Positions 12,401-25,448 of a stretch of DNA of 64,000 bases are shown here, piece after piece (positions within the stretch are counted from its first letter, which is position 1; the number at the start of each line of letters is the position of its first letter). A program made the translations under genes and the position numbers. A model generated the notes under the pieces. It had not been told where the DNA came from. It did not search any database and saw only the letters and a program-made list of their open reading frames with translations. The stretch spans positions 52,398,679 to 52,462,678 of the forward strand of contig CM018047.1 in assembly GCA_008638375.1 (NCBI GenBank). Direction: 5' to 3'. Source of the DNA: Nyssa sinensis (taxonomy: Eukaryota > Streptophyta > Magnoliopsida > Cornales > Nyssaceae).

Positions 12401-13029
12401 TATTCATGGCTTGTTTAGGTTTCTAATTTAACTTTTTTGTTATTTTTAGTAAGTTTTGATTTTGTAATTACTTTATTTAGAAAAGTTCGAATTAACTTTT
12501 ACAATTATAGTTTTCTAATTTGATATGATTTCTAATTTTCTAAAAAGTCTCAATTTATATTATTTTTCAAATTTTTTCTATTTTTTAAAATTTTATAGTT
12601 TCCTAATTGTAATAAAATTAGTACTTAAATCTCTATTTAAACTTAATCCATCCCATATTTTGGCTAAATTCTAATTCCAACTCAACACAACCATTCAAAA
12701 AGAAGAAAAAAATTACATGTAAATTTTTCGGATTTGAAAAAATAAATTTCCCCTATCATCTTCCTCTTTGAGGAAAAACAATTTTGTCAAAAAAAATGCT
12801 AGCCCCCCCCCCCACCAAAAAAATTTTCTTGACTCTGCCCTTATATGTGGCACTAGTCTAAATGAGACAAGGTTCGCGACTGTGCTTGGAAATTGCCTAG
12901 GCTCTGTGGCTTGATTTGGTTGGTACCAGGTGTTCCAACAATTGGGGATGTCAACTGCATTTGTGTAACAATTATTTGTTGGTTCAAGTGTAATGTATGC
13001 AATCTATGCCTTATTTGCCTAAATGATGA
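12400..13029. other. AT-rich spacer with poly-C run
   Basis: No gene. It holds a T-rich block with repeated TTTTCTAA(A) themes and a poly-C run at 12802-12812, followed by a CTTGACTCTGCCC segment that resembles the ends of other repeat remnants in the window. Confidence 0.35.
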
Positions 13030-13761
13030 TGTTAAACCACTAATTCATCTAAAAATTTAAGTTAAAAAGTTTAAGCTATTAGAGAGAGGTGTAACTTTAT
13101 TATTATATTTTCTAACACGCTTCCTCACTAGGGCTGTAAATGGCTCGGATTCGGACCAGATCAAAGCCGATCCGAATCCGATCTGTTTAATAAGAAATCC
13201 GATCCGATCCGTTAATCTGACGGATCATGCGAATGTCAATCCGTATCTGAATCTGTTAATAACCGGATATCCGATCCGTTAATCCGGTCCGATCTATTTA
13301 AAATTATAATATATATATATGTATTAAAATTAATAAAATTAAAATATTATATATATAAATTAATATATAATATATATAATATATTAATTTTAATATATAT
13401 ATATATAAATGGATCGGATCGGATTGTAAATGGATCGGATCCACCTATATCATATCTGGTCTGTTTATATTTGGGATAATTGGATTCGAATCGAATCGGG
13501 TCACGGATTACTATTTCTAAACCCATATCCGGACTTAACGGATCGGATCGCGATCCGATCCATTGACAGCTCTAACCCTCATTTGTGGCCAATTTGAGCC
13601 TACATGTGCTAATTCATATTTTTCAGGGTGACGGTAAGATTTGAACTTAGGACCTTTGGCCTGCTTTGATACCATGTTAAACCACCAACTTATCTAAAAG
13701 TTTAAGCTAAAAAACTTAAGTTGTTAAAAAGAATGTAACTTTATTATTATATTTTTTAACA
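13030..13761 (-). mobile_element. TRIM element (miniature LTR retrotransposon)
   Basis: Two direct repeats of 87-88 bp, 13030-13117 and 13675-13761, each begin TGTTAAACCAC and end TTAACA/CTAACA. On the minus strand the right repeat is the 5' LTR; directly next to it (13674-13663) is TGGTATCAAAGC, a one-mismatch match to the initiator tRNA-Met primer site. A short purine-rich GAGGAAGCG precedes the other LTR. There is no coding capacity. These are the diagnostic traits of TRIMs. The internal part is interrupted by a MITE (13129-13574). Flanking 5-mers (GATGA / GATTC) match only in part. Confidence 0.75.
13129..13574. mobile_element. hAT-type MITE rich in GATCCG repeats, nested in TRIM
   Basis: Terminal inverted repeats TAGGGCTGTAAATGG and TTAGAGCTGTCAATGG (read inward), with internal symmetric runs of GGATCGGATC / GATCCGATCC and an AT core. 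The flanks TTCCTCAC and ACCCTCAT share CCTCA, fitting an eroded 8-bp target duplication. It inserted near the polypurine end of the TRIM, so it is younger. Confidence 0.6.
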
Positions 13762-14273
13762 GATTCTTTGTTTTCATAATTGATGTCAGTGAATAAAAGG
13801 TTGGGAGTGTTTTGCTCTATACTTGTGTGCTTCGTATTTATTGTGTTGACTTTTTGTTGTATTTGTGTGGATTTTAAGTGGTTGGTTGCAGAGGAAACAC
13901 AAGACGAAAAGTTCAGTATCAAGACTTGACATTGCCTGCCCACTTTTCATTTCTTTTTTTATTTCTTCATTTTTTTGGCATTTAGAAAAGCAGAAAAAAA
14001 AAAAACATTTATCCGAGCATTTTATGGCACATAAAAATGAGAAATGTTTATTAATATGCATTTTTGGCATTGATTTTTCACACTTTACTATTATTTTAAT
14101 TTATGTTTGATCCAGTAATAGAATTTTTATCATCAACTTTTGGGTTTCTTTTGTATAAGTAAATTTATTTACTTATTAATTAATATTACAATATTTTTAT
14201 ACTTTTATACTTTTTTAATTTAAAAATTTATAATCAAACATTTAGCGAAAAATTTGTTGCTTCTAAAATAAAT

Positions 14274-14651
14274 TTATGGCTCCATCCTGTCTGCCATTAA
14301 GAACGAACCGAGAAAAAAAAAGAAAAGACAATAGAACCAAAAAAAATAGGTTTTGTAGGCCAGCAAGCAAGCCAGACAATACTTCATGTCTAAGCCTAAG
14401 ATACAGAGGAGTTACGTTACAAAAGAAAATATATAAGAAAAGGGGCTACCTTCTGTTTTAGATATATAATGAAACTGAATTTACTAACCAGAGAGAAAAA
14501 GTAGGAAAAAGGGGTTAGAAAGATATTCACCTTGGATAGCTGAGAAGTTGGAGATTCTCGCTTCTGTAAAAAGACACCATGAACTCATCGATAAAAGAAT
14601 GTAGGCTAGAAACAAAGCATAGACAACGGTACTTCTGCAGAACATCCTCAT
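14274..14651 (-). pseudogene. Secreted-peptide family member, intact exon 1, truncated exon 2
   Basis: Minus strand. Exon 1 (14651-14531) is fully open and has the best splice donor of the family (CAAG-GTGAAT): MRMFCRSTVVYALFLAYILL is the signal-peptide core, followed by SMSSWCLFTEARIS and NFSAIQ. It differs from the copy at 5249 by about 14 of 40 residues, and the changes keep hydrophobicity. After a 240-nt intron and a TTCTTAATGGCAG acceptor, exon 2 gives only DRMEP and a stop, because homology to the family ends within a few bases. The conserved NPSP tail is therefore lost. It could still make a 45-residue product, but the family peptide is absent. Confidence 0.6.
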
Positions 14652-14699
14652 TCTTTCTTTCTTTCTATATTAGTCAGCATATTATACAAAGAAGACGAA

Positions 14700-15830
14700 C
14701 CTCATATTAATATAGAAATTAATCAATGAAACCGTCACGTCACTATTAAATGTAATGTGAATGCCTCTCATATATTCAAGAATGATGGGCAGCAGTAGAA
14801 TACTCATAGGTCCTTTGACTTTGTCTTTTTCTCTCAAGTAATATTTTTTAGTTCATGCATTTTCACTCATAATTTTGTTCATCACATGTGATGCTCTTAT
14901 TAATAAGATAAAAGATGACTTCACATCACCTATCTACACCACTCTCCATAAAAAGTAGAATGCTATGTCTGATGTACAAAATTATAAACAAAGATGTATG
15001 AATCATAAAATATTATTTTTTGAGGCAAAATTATGAATAAATATGCATGAACTATAAAACATTACCCATTTCTCTCTAATTGCTTATGTTGGATTATTAG
15101 GAGAAAAAACAATTTTAAGAGGAAAAAAAAACATATTTGCGTTGAATGTCAAAGCTTTTAAGGGGAAAAAAGTTAAGTATTTGCTTTGAATGTCAAAACG
15201 TTTGAATGTCAAAGCTTTTAAGGGGAAAAAAGTTATATATTTACTTTGAATGTCAAAACGTTTGAATGTTGGCCATATTTGTTACGTTTCCATATTCATT
15301 TTATGAAATGAAAGATAAAATAAAATAAAATAAGGATTACTAATTTAAACAAAAAGAATATTTTGAATAATTTTTAATAAAATATCAATTTTATGGAATA
15401 GAGATTTTCAATCATCCTAAATAAAAATAATAAATGAAAAAATTAAAATGAACACCATACATGGATTAACTTGGAATGAGAAACATAGATTTCAACTCTT
15501 CCATTTTAATATCAGTTTTTGCATGCAGCTGCCCACCTTGTAGTTTTTATTGGCTAATAAATTCAGATCATGGATTTAAGGGTTTTGAGAGAGACGGATT
15601 CTTTAATCTTAGCCCCAGGTGTGAAGCACTGGAAGAAAATAAAATTGGAAAGATAAAAGAAGCAAGAATCAAACCTACTGTACCACCCCTCTTTTTCAAA
15701 TGTTTGCCCAATAGTTAACCACTTCCCCCACAAAGGCTTTGATATTAAAATAATTAACATCATATCAACATCTCCATGTCCAAGAGTCCGTACATTGGCA
15801 AGGTACGAAAAATCAATTTATTTGAAGTCT
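14700..15830. repeat. Duplicated upstream block (partner at 18690-19310)
   Basis: Sequence upstream of the peptide copy at 14651. It shares with 18690-19310 the GATGGTGGGCAGTA-like segment, AGAAAAAACAATTTTAA, a TTGAATGTCAAA theme (three tandem partial copies at 15145-15270), the AATGAGAAACATAGATTTCA segment, and the ACCACCCCTCTTTTTCAAAT end. No gene is supported; frames at 15476-15763 are in this block. Confidence 0.55.
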
Positions 15831-16662
15831 TCCCAATAATAAATTTGTGCAGAAAAATATGAGAATTGGTGGAACGAAAATCTTATCTTATCTTATCTGA
15901 ATAATTATTTAATAATAATTTATTATATATGTAATATATATTTATTTATTTATTTTAATTAAAACTAAATAATCATATTATATTTATATAATTATATACA
16001 TGACTGACTAAAATTATAACGCCTATTTAATAAAAAAGAATCCTCTAATTCTCCTACTTAATTTGAAGCTGAACATTCTTCGAGAGTTAATACATCCTTC
16101 AATTAACATTTCATTTTAACAGCAACACATCGTTATCAAAACTAGAATCCTCTCAAAACGAGGGAGCGGTCTTGAATTATTCAAACATAACACCATCTCT
16201 AGTTTTCCTCTTGACCGGCAGTTTTGGCAATTGAGAAGACCTTATCAACCTATTCACTTGACTGGCATACATTTGGTTCTGAAGAGACCTCCCAACACTG
16301 GTTTTCTTCGTAATGCCTTAACTAACACGGTGATTCGTTAATTTTAAGGAGTAGCTGAGTGCGCGATATATAAAAATTAAAAGTGTCTTTTAAAATTATC
16401 AAGTCAAAATTCAACGAATACTATCTTCTCTTATGACCCGTCCATACAGGACTGGCCCAAGATAATTTGGATCCTAAAATGACAATTTTAAATGAGACTT
16501 TTTGTATTCAAGTTTTGCTAGCATATTATTTTAAATTGATAATAATTGAACTTAAATAGGATTTTATAGATTTTAATTTAGATAAATTTCTTTTTATAGA
16601 AACAAATGTTACAGATTTATATATAGACACAAACACCATTTTAATTCTTTCCTTTTTTAACT

Positions 16663-16697
<35 letters not shown>

Positions 16698-17780
16698 GGC
16701 ACAAACGTTTATATATATATATTAATATATATATATATATATTGCTAACTTATTACTCCTTGTTTGAAACTATTTATATATTATATAGAGATACAATTAG
16801 TTATTGATATATATATATATATATATACTTAAGAATTAGTTATTTGTGTATATATCTATATATTTACGTAATAAAAAGAGAAAGTCCTAGCTATATATAT
16901 ATATATATATTCTAATTTTAATAAAACTGTTCATTTACAAAAATCATAAATAAGTAATACAAAAAAATATATTTATCTTAAGATTATTTAATTTTTTAAT
17001 TCAAATAAGATAAATAATATATGATAAAATGTAAAAGATGATGAACTTACCTCAGTTGAAAAAAATGGGAATTGATAGTTTCAATCTCCTTTCTCTTGTT
17101 GGTTGCAAGTTTTTTTTTTTTTTTTTGAACAAATAACACCTACTATTTATTATATGATGCTAAAAAAAATAAATTCAAAGAATATTATATGATGCTCTAT
17201 CAAGGAGATTAGAAGAGAAAGAGAAAGAAAGAGAGGAATAGTAGAGAGAGAAAAATATAATACATAAGTTGATGCAGGAACGAGGCTAGGAAATCATGTA
17301 AGAGGGCAATATTTTTTTATTTTTTTTATTTTTAATGCTTGATCATAGATTTAAAAAATTAAAGAACTATAAAAAGTTAATACTGCTTTATAATGTTTTT
17401 GAAAAATAACTAAATTTATTGATACAAGAATCTTATAAATTACATAAAAAAATACGATCAAAGAAAAAAACACAAAAAAAATATTTAGGGTGTACAATTT
17501 TTTTTATAACAACTCTATTTAAGAGTCAAATTAGAATTAAGATAAGAGTAAAGTGTAAAAAAAATTAAACTTAAAAGGGGCAAAATTTTAAATTAAAAGA
17601 ATATATTTCAAAAAAAATTAAAAAAAATATAATAAAAAAAATCACAAAAGCAAAAATTGAGAGGGCAGTTGCCCCCCCCCCCCCCCCCCGGTCCCATGTG
17701 GCCTCGTCCTTGAGTTGATGTCTTGATTGAAAAAAAGCAATTGATGGTTTAGTTTTTACATGACCGTTTAACTTTTTTGG
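15830..17780. other. Non-coding AT-rich DNA with many TA tracts
   Basis: TA microsatellites cluster at 16660-16920. A short GC-richer stretch at 16150-16330 has no open frame that I recognise. A 20-bp poly-C run at about 17670-17689 sits next to GGTCCCATGTGGCCTCGTCC, the recurring end motif of repeat debris. Confidence 0.4.
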
Positions 17781-17850
17781 TTTCTTTTTTTTTTTATAAA
17801 ATATAATTGGTCAAATTGAGAATTTTCTTTTTTCTAAGACTTTGACATTT

Positions 17851-17990
17851 TTTGTTTGATGGAACGGTAAGGGGTATTCTAGGTCAGTTTACGCACACCA
17901 GATTAAGTCTCCCTCTCCGTAACAGTCAAGCCTACCCTTTAAGTTCTAGCTGTCAATGATCGGCGCAAAAGAAACTTGAATTCGAGACGA
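17851..17990 (-). mobile_element. SINE, 5'-truncated, 9-bp target duplication
   Basis: It is flanked by perfect direct repeats TTGACATTT at 17842-17850 and 17991-17999. Read on the minus strand it begins within the RNA polymerase III B-box (TCTCGAATTCAAG) and continues through a body shared with copies at 30049-30240, 44808-44990 and 59869-60055. 5' truncation and a target duplication are typical of retroposed SINEs. Confidence 0.7.
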
Positions 17991-17999
17991 TTGACATTT

Positions 18000-18690
18000 A
18001 TGAGACCTTTTATTTGGTTTAGTTTTTTTTTTATAAAATATAATTGGTCAAATTGAGAATTTTCATTTTCTATGAGACTTTTTATGTGAAATTTTTATAA
18101 GTTTTAAACTCCTATTTAAATTATATTTTAGAGTTGTACAAAATTTGGGGATAGAGCCGTACAAAGGACTTGGACATTTATGAAGTATTTTATGTAAAGT
18201 TTTTATAAGTTTTAGGCTCTTATTTAAATTATATTATAAAGTTATATAAAAATTGAAAAAAAAGTTGTATAAAATTGAGGCCTTCTCCACGAGTAGAACT
18301 TAAAGCATTTACTTTCCTCGCTTTTTATACTTGAGCCGGCACTGTCTAGTTTTTCATTGAAGGGTCCTCGGTTGCAGTGATACTCCTTTTTTATTTCTAG
18401 ATGCTGCTTAGGAGTTGCTGGCATTTTGATCAGTTTTGGTTTAGGTGTTGTATTTATGAATCGTGAGTTTTTGCTCCAGTCTTTAACTCTGGTGTGGTTG
18501 TCTAGTTTGGTTCCTTCGATTGAGTTTGTGCTGATTGGCTTTAATCTTGGTAGTGACTTAGTTGGGATGAGAATTTTGAGTATTGATGTTTTATACACTT
18601 CTCTTTTTATTAATATTTTTATATCGTGTTCTTTGTTTAATTTTTTACATCAATAAATTCTCTATTTCTTTTTTCAGATAGAAAAAAAAA
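18000..18690. other. Repeat debris, possible LINE 3' end
   Basis: 18000-18260 repeats in part the ATAAAATATAATTGGTCAAA segment of 17795-17820 and two copies of a TTTTTATAAGTTTTA(A/G)(A/G)CTC unit. 18260-18660 has a GT-rich plus strand ending in T-rich DNA, a look often seen at LINE 3' ends. No reverse transcriptase is visible, so this is a weak suggestion. Confidence 0.25.
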
Positions 18691-19310
18691 TATAATGTGA
18701 GTATGAGTGTCTCAAACAAATTCTAAGATGGTGGGCAGTAATAAAATACTTCAAAAGGTTATCTGACAATTATGCTTGGATTATCAGACGAAAAAACAAT
18801 TTTAAAGGAAAAAAGTCATATATATTGAATGTCAAACCCAACTAGGCCTTTCAACTTATATTAGATTGACTTAGAATGAGAAACATAGATTTCACCTCTT
18901 GCATTTTCATATCAGTTTTTGCATGCACCAGCCCTCCTTGTGGTTTTTATTGGCTAATAAGTTCAGATCAAGGATTTAAGAGTATTGATTGATTGATTGA
19001 AAGAGAAAAAGAGAGATTCTTTAATCTTAGCCCCAGTTTTTGAAGCATTGGGGAAAGATGAAAGAATAATCAAACCTACTATACCACCCCTCTTTTTCAA
19101 ATGTTAGGCCAATAGTTAACCACTTCCCCACAAAAGCTTTGACATAAAAATAATTAAAAACATATCAAAATTCAATTTTTTACTGGGGTTGGGCTTACCG
19201 CACCTGCGCGTGGGCATGTGCACCTGTCTTGCTTGTATTCACCTAATGCATGATAAGGAAGTGTTTATATGCTCACTAAGTTTTAGTAGGTTTTCAACGT
19301 AGAAGAAAGG
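18690..19310. repeat. Duplicated block (partner of 14700-15830 and 2600-3020)
   Basis: Motif order matches the other two copies, ending with the GCGCGTGGGCATGTGCACC and GCATGATAAGGAAGTG segments. No coding content. 19310-20300 beyond it is low-complexity, purine-rich or pyrimidine-rich DNA with no supported gene. Confidence 0.55.
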
Positions 19311-20309
19311 TTTTTAAACTTCTTTGGAAGACTCTAACAGTACGTTTGGATAAGTAGGAGGGAAAAGAAAAAAAATAAGAGTATTAGTTACGAAGAAAAG
19401 GAGAGAAGATAAGAGAAGAGAGTAATCCCTCCTTTATGTTTGGATAACTAATGAAAGGAAATGAGAGGAAAGACTAATATAATCCTTTCATCTTATTTGA
19501 GAATGATAAAGGAGAGAAAGGGAAGGAAAGAATTTTATATTATTTTATTATAATACCCTTTTAATGCCTTAGGATAGAGGTGTCATTTTTAATTTGACTT
19601 TTATAATTTTAAGGATAATATTGGTATTATTAAAATTTTATTAAATCTTTCTTTCCTTTCTCTCCATTTCCGCCGACTTTTGGAGGGATAATAAAATTGC
19701 TAAAATGAGAGTTAAGCTCTCCCTCCCTCTCCCCCAGTTTCCTTCCTAAATTTTAAAACAAACATGATATAAGCTCCCTTTCCTTCTCCTTCCCTTTCCT
19801 TTCTTTTCAATTCCTTCCATCCAAACATAATGAAAGTCTACAATACATAGAATGATTTTGTCTCTGCAATACCTACATCGAAAGCACTAAATTCAATAGA
19901 AACAAGAATGTAAACCAACTAGAAAAGATTTTGTCTGTAATGCCCAAGCTCAAATTGATCTTCCAATTAGTGAATGAATTCTTGACATTTCTCCAGGAGA
20001 CTGTGGTCATGCAAATAGCATTTTTGTTTTAGAGTTAGGTGGGATTCCCTTTGCAACCAAGATGATATCACTAAGACAAGCTGATAAGGAGTTACTGCGC
20101 ATGTCTTTCAACTGACTTTTTTGCACATGTGGTAGCTTCTCATTGGCGAGGGACCAATGGTCATGTATCAATAAATAATTTTCCCTCTGCAACCACATGA
20201 AGACACAAAGCGGCGACCCCAAAGGGGACAATATTTGAAAGCAAACAAGATTGGTGATCAAAGTGCAACAATGGCATCTATATTTGATACTTCTTCCATG
20301 TGGTCTCAA

Positions 20310-20358
20310 TGTTATCCATAGTATTTAGAAATAGTGTATATATATATATATTTATATA

Positions 20359-20396
<38 letters not shown>

Positions 20397-21440
20397 CAGA
20401 AATACAGAAAAGTATTTTGGAAACCAATAACTATTTCGAAAACCAAAAAATTATTTTTGAAACCAAAATCAGTATAAATTGTTTTTGAAAACGGAAACAG
20501 ACTGAAAATTGAAATAAGAACTAGAAATTGAAACTTACAGAATTTTTGAATCTTAAAATAGTAAAAGAAAACAGAACTATAAACTTAAAAAATTGTTGAA
20601 TCAACAAAATGCAGAGATCAAGGTTTGTGTTTAACACAACAGAATAAAAGCACTCAAACTTCAATGCATAGCGAACTAGAAACAGTGGTTGAACTCTCTC
20701 TTATTACGGACGCATTGAATGCTATATTAATTGTTTGAAATTATGTAATGAGGGTGTGTTTATATAGACCTCTTCGTGCCTGTTTGGTACAAGCATGAAA
20801 CTTTGGTTGTGTCTATTCATGGCGAACAAACACAGTCGTGCCTAATGAAGAAAATGCCCATTCATTCAAAATTCAAAGGGTAATTGCAAAACGACGTCGT
20901 TTTAGATTTAAACCAAAACCAAATATAATCGCAAAATGACAACGTTGGATTTAATTAACCAAGTAACGATTGGTTCTAACAGTTATAGAAACGACAACGT
21001 TTTTAAAAAATTTATTTAAATGAATTTTCTCCAAAAAGATGTATATATATATATATATATATATATACGACAAGCTCAAACCCGACTCGGCCAGGTTCGG
21101 TGCGAGGCGGGGTAGCACACGCGTGTGTGGTGAATTAAGCACATGCTAAGTCCTACCCCCATCCACAAAACTTGGGTGCCCTTAAGGGCCCAAACCTTCC
21201 TTCAAGATAATTGTATATATACTCTTTAAAAGCTTTGTACCTATCCTATGTGAAACATAAGCTTTTCACCACCTTCAAACTTTTGTTATCATTTTTCAAG
21301 TGGTGATATTTGAAAGAAATTTCTCATTCACTCCTTAATGGTTCTAAGTAACCCAATACAAGATTTTAATCTCCTCATAGAGGAGAATATATTTTTATGT
21401 AAACCCATCAAAATTAATGTGTGGGCTCTATAATTTTAGC
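20310..21440 (-). repeat. 3' LTR of the 20-28 kb copia element
   Basis: It aligns with 27413-28443 from TGTTATCCATA to the AAATTAATGTGTG segment. It lacks about 95 bp present in the right LTR at 27690-27785 and in the fragment at 540-640, so that loss is a deletion here. It keeps about 150 bp (21030-21190, with a TA tract and CACACGCGTGTG) that the right LTR has lost. Its inner end is truncated: the terminal bases matching 28405-28443 are missing where it abuts gag-pol. Confidence 0.8.
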
Positions 21441-22360
21441 TAATCTACGCAATGTATCATAATTAACTTGTCCCAGTCTACCATGCCAAACAATTAAAGA
21501 CTCAAGCATATAAGCAAAAATTGTATTCTTATTATTATTCTTAATAGGAAGTACAATTGTTATTATATTCATTTTAAAAAGCTTATCACTCATATACCCC
21601 TTTCCCACATACATCCCATTCTTGGACAGTATAAACTTGTTCGATACAAAGACCAATTTAAAGCTCTTTTTGCTCAACAATGATCCAAACACCAAGTTCT
21701 TCCAGATATCAAACACATGCAACACATGTTTTAGGGTGAGTTCCTTTCTAGAAGTCATCTTCAATACCACTTGTCCTTGAACTTAAATCCTGGAAGTCAA
21801 GGAGTTGCCTATAAAAAATTATTTTTCGTTATTTATATTGTGATATGATGAGAACATCTTCTTATCTAAGCAAACATGGCTAGTAGCCCCAGTGTCCACC
21901 CATCATTCCTTGGTAGTTCCAACCAAATTCACTTCAGAGACCATTACAAACAAATTCATTTCAGAAACATCTTCTAAGAGGTTTTTCACTTGGGCCATAT
22001 TGACTTGAGCATGCTTCTTGCTTAGGTTCCCTTGGCCCTTATAACTACGACAGTCCTTAGCACGATGACCTTGTTTATTTCACACATAGCACTCATCTTG
22101 AAACTTTTTATTTGGACCTTGTTTGGGACCATTGTCATTGTGCTTCATTTTCTTGTTATGAGAGTTTTGCCCTTATTCCACAACATTGGCCTTGGATTCC
22201 ATAATAGTTTTCCCCGCTTTCTTTTTAAAAGTATGGTTGTCTTCTTCAATCTTTAATCTCACGATCAAGTCTTCAAGCTTCATGTCCTTATGAATTCTTT
22301 CCAAAAAGGTGACAACTTTTCAATGATCGCAGCCACTTTGAATGACTCACTTAAGGACAT
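21441..22360 (-). pseudogene. Copia gag 3' part, CCHC knuckle and GAG-pre-integrase
   Basis: Minus strand. Just left of the nested insertion, gag resumes as MSLSESFKVAAIIEKLSPFW, then DLIVRLKIEEDNHTFKKKAG. A zinc knuckle follows near 22040-22095 in the form C-Y-V-stop-NKQGHRAKDCR: the second Cys codon has become TGA. The GAG-pre-integrase part is open at 21770-21414 and includes a VWHGRLGQVNYDTLRRLA segment. Downstream catalytic domains are absent because the frame fuses to LTR sequence. No functional product is expected. Confidence 0.8.
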
Positions 22361-22734
22361 TGTAACATCACGACCTAATTATTATATAATTAGGGATGTT
22401 TAGTAAACTTTAAGAGAATATTAGTATACGATTAGACCATGACAATAATGTCACAATGATAATTCTTGTGTGAATTAAAATAGAAAAAATGGATATGAAA
22501 AACGACGATGAAATTAATTAAGAAATACCTAAATATTGAAGCGAATATCATAACTAATCATGTTAATTAAATTAACTACATAAAAAAGAAACCTTCATGA
22601 ATGTAAAATATTTCAAGTGAATAAGAGATATATAAAATAAGTGTATGTAGTGAATGAAATATTAAATAGAAGTACAGAATTCCCCACCAACACAACAAAA
22701 AGAAGAAAAGTAGAATATAGGCCAAAAAGGTTGG

Positions 22735-22815
22735 CCTAAGGATTTGAACCCAAGACCCTAAACCTTGGAGAAAATTACCTAAATTCTAAACCCATGAGGC
22801 TATCAATACTGATGT
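22735..22815 (-). other. tRNA-like A/B-box segment 1
   Basis: Minus strand reads TAGCCTCATGG (A-box-like) and, about 40 nt on, GGGTTCAAATCC (B-box-like). This resembles SINE heads or tRNA-derived pieces within long plant LTRs. It is not a functional tRNA as far as I can see. Confidence 0.4.
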
Positions 22816-23049
22816 GTTGTGATATCCAAAAGATATCTACATAAAGTAGATTTAGGTAGGAAAATTCTAAATGATGATGTGTCATCACCTCATTGGACCA
22901 AGCTCTCACCCAATGGAAATTCATGCACCAAACCTCATGATGCATGTCAACTCAGCCTAAGAAAGAGAAGGAATCTGACAATTACGTGTGTGCATTCAAA
23001 AACTCTATTCATTTCGGCTAGAGAGCGAAATATAGAGAGAGAAAGAGAA

Positions 23050-23095
23050 TGAGAAGAAGAAGAAGAAGAAGAAGAAGAAGAAGAAGAAGAAGAAG
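23050..23095. repeat. (GAA)n microsatellite
   Basis: About 15 units of GAA within the 4.3-kb insertion, preceded by GAGAGA-rich sequence. Confidence 0.9.
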
Positions 23096-24089
23096 GACAT
23101 AATAACCTTGCATGACTGTTCAAACTTAAAGAAGACCACCAACCAAATCCAGAAACCGAACCTAGAGAGGAGAATAAGAAGAGTGAAAGAGGGAGGCTGC
23201 TAGAAAGAGGGAGACTGAACCTTCAAAAAAAAATCCGCAACCAAGAGGTAAGTAATCGAACTCATTGGTTTATTTCAAGTTCTTGATGGGTTCTACGAAT
23301 GCTTGATCAGTACTGAAATAGGTTTAAACTGCTAAAGATAGAACCACATTGAAAACCACCATTATTGAAGGTTTGAATAAGGGTCTAAACTAACCTAAAC
23401 TAAACTAGATTTTGTCGTAAGGGATGTAAACTAGAAGCCATTAGGATCTTAAAACACCAAACCTTTTTGAAAATAAACCCAAGACCAGAGAGAAATTTGA
23501 GGTTGCAGACCACGAGTTTCAAATCGACCCTTACAAATTGACCTTTAAACCCTAATTTTTGAATGGAATATGGAAGCCCATGACGACATGGTCACAATGA
23601 GCCAAACCACACTAGTTTTGGTGCAGAAGCAAGCATTTACGAATGGATTATTTGAAGAAGTCATTAAAACTCTACCGAGCTTTTTGACTTGTTTCAATCT
23701 TCAAAACCATCCAAAAGCTTAGTTATGATCCTAGAAACTCATATGGATCGAAAACAGATCAAATAGATGCTTGGAGACTCACGAAATATGGTATGAAATT
23801 CCTAGGGTTTCGGATGAACAATAATTGTCGCGTTAAGAAGACGATGAACAATGATGCTTTCGGGTAGATCTTGGGCCAGGCACGGGTCGGATCCTGACCG
23901 AATATGAAAATGGGTTTGGGTTTTAATAAGACAGTGCCGTCTTGGGGTGCTGGATTTAAATTTTAAAATGAATTCGGCCTATTTGGCAACACAGATAGAC
24001 CCTTGATTTGATAACCCAAATAAGATTGAGATATCCTATCCCTGTTTTCCTACCTTATCCACTGTTTGGAAATTCAAAAATTAGAAAAA

Positions 24090-24190
24090 ATAAGGGGAGC
24101 CGCAGTTCCCCAGAGTCGAACCCATGACCTCTGTACACGTGAGAAACTTAAACCCCACGCATATGCCACTATGCCACCATGACACTTGTG
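24090..24190 (-). other. tRNA-like A/B-box segment 2
   Basis: Minus strand has TGGCATAGTGG (close to the A-box consensus) and, about 44 nt later, GGGTTCGACTC (B-box-like). It is the stronger of two such segments in the 4.3-kb insertion and may be an old SINE head. Confidence 0.45.
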
Positions 24191-24297
24191 TAATAAAATG
24201 AATAATATAAATATATATTACTAAATAAAATAATTCAATTATAATGAAGTGTTTCGTTGCCCAAATAAAATAAAAAGATAGGTATTCTGAATTTTTT

Positions 24298-24313
24298 TTT
24301 TTTTTTTTTTTTA
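24298..24313. repeat. Poly-T tract
   Basis: A homopolymer run of T (about 22 nt over the wider region 24292-24313), a possible retroposon tail next to the tRNA-like segment. Confidence 0.6.
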
Positions 24314-25448
24314 TATTTTGGACTTAATGGCAAGATCCGTTTTATGAAATGAATTCTTAAAAATTAGGATATGTAAAATGCAATAATTACCAAAATACTC
24401 TTAGTAACACCAAATGTAGTTAAATGTCAGAAATGGTCTATTCTGACTTTCTTTGACAGTCCGGACTCAACGGTAGAGTCCATTTTAGCAAACGAAACAC
24501 CGAAAATATGAGCACGTAAAAGTGTAAAATTATGAAAATGTCTCTAGGCTTAAAATAAGCTGTAAGTATGCAAATTAAGATTCGAAAAAGCCTAAATTAA
24601 TTATCTTCAACATTCCGGGCCTAACGATGACACCCTTTTAAGAAAGATAAGACCCGATAACAAACTAAAAAATGACCAATACGCCCTTAAAACTTAATGA
24701 AGCTACCAGAAGAGTATAATTGGAATATAAAGAGTTCTGAGATAATGATTTAATTGCGTAACACTTAAAACAAGTATGTAATAAGATATTGAATTATGTC
24801 ATAGGTTTATGAACTGATTTAGAGGTAAACCATGGACAACCAAGCATGGAGAAAAGAAGTAGAAAAGAGAAAGATAAGAACCGCTAGGAGGGTAGAGGTC
24901 TTTAGCTAGAATCATTCATCATCAGGACCCCCATCATCCTAATGGATCAGTTGATGAGAGAAAGGGTCGCACAAAAACTAGCCAAAAAACTAGAAAGCGT
25001 GGGCGACAACTTCCAAGAATTTGAGTTGCCTGAAGATCAGAAATGCAACAGCAGTCGCCAGGCAGCTGAAAAATAAGAATAATCGATGAGTATTTCATGC
25101 CATGTTTAAGGTAGATTTTATTATAGATATAAATATTGAATTCTTTTATGACTTTGATGATAGACGCATTTCATTTAATATCATTTTCAATGACTTATCG
25201 ATATATATAGTCATTTCCTTTATGGCCTTTGATAACAGATACATTGTACCTAATATATGTTTTGAATGATTCATCGATATCTATATTGTCTTTCTTTGAT
25301 TCAAGAAAATGTTTCTTAAGATACTCAAAATACTATACGATTTCTTACTGATCTTTGAATGGTTTTAACTAAATACTATATATAGAACTCTTATTTAGAT
25401 AACTGAGCTTATTATTGAATATGATTTTGATGTTTTGAATGAATCACT

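Noticed and set aside
18242..18598. 118-codon minus-strand frame
   Set aside because: No domain, Lys/Ser-biased, opposite to a GT-rich strand in repeat debris.
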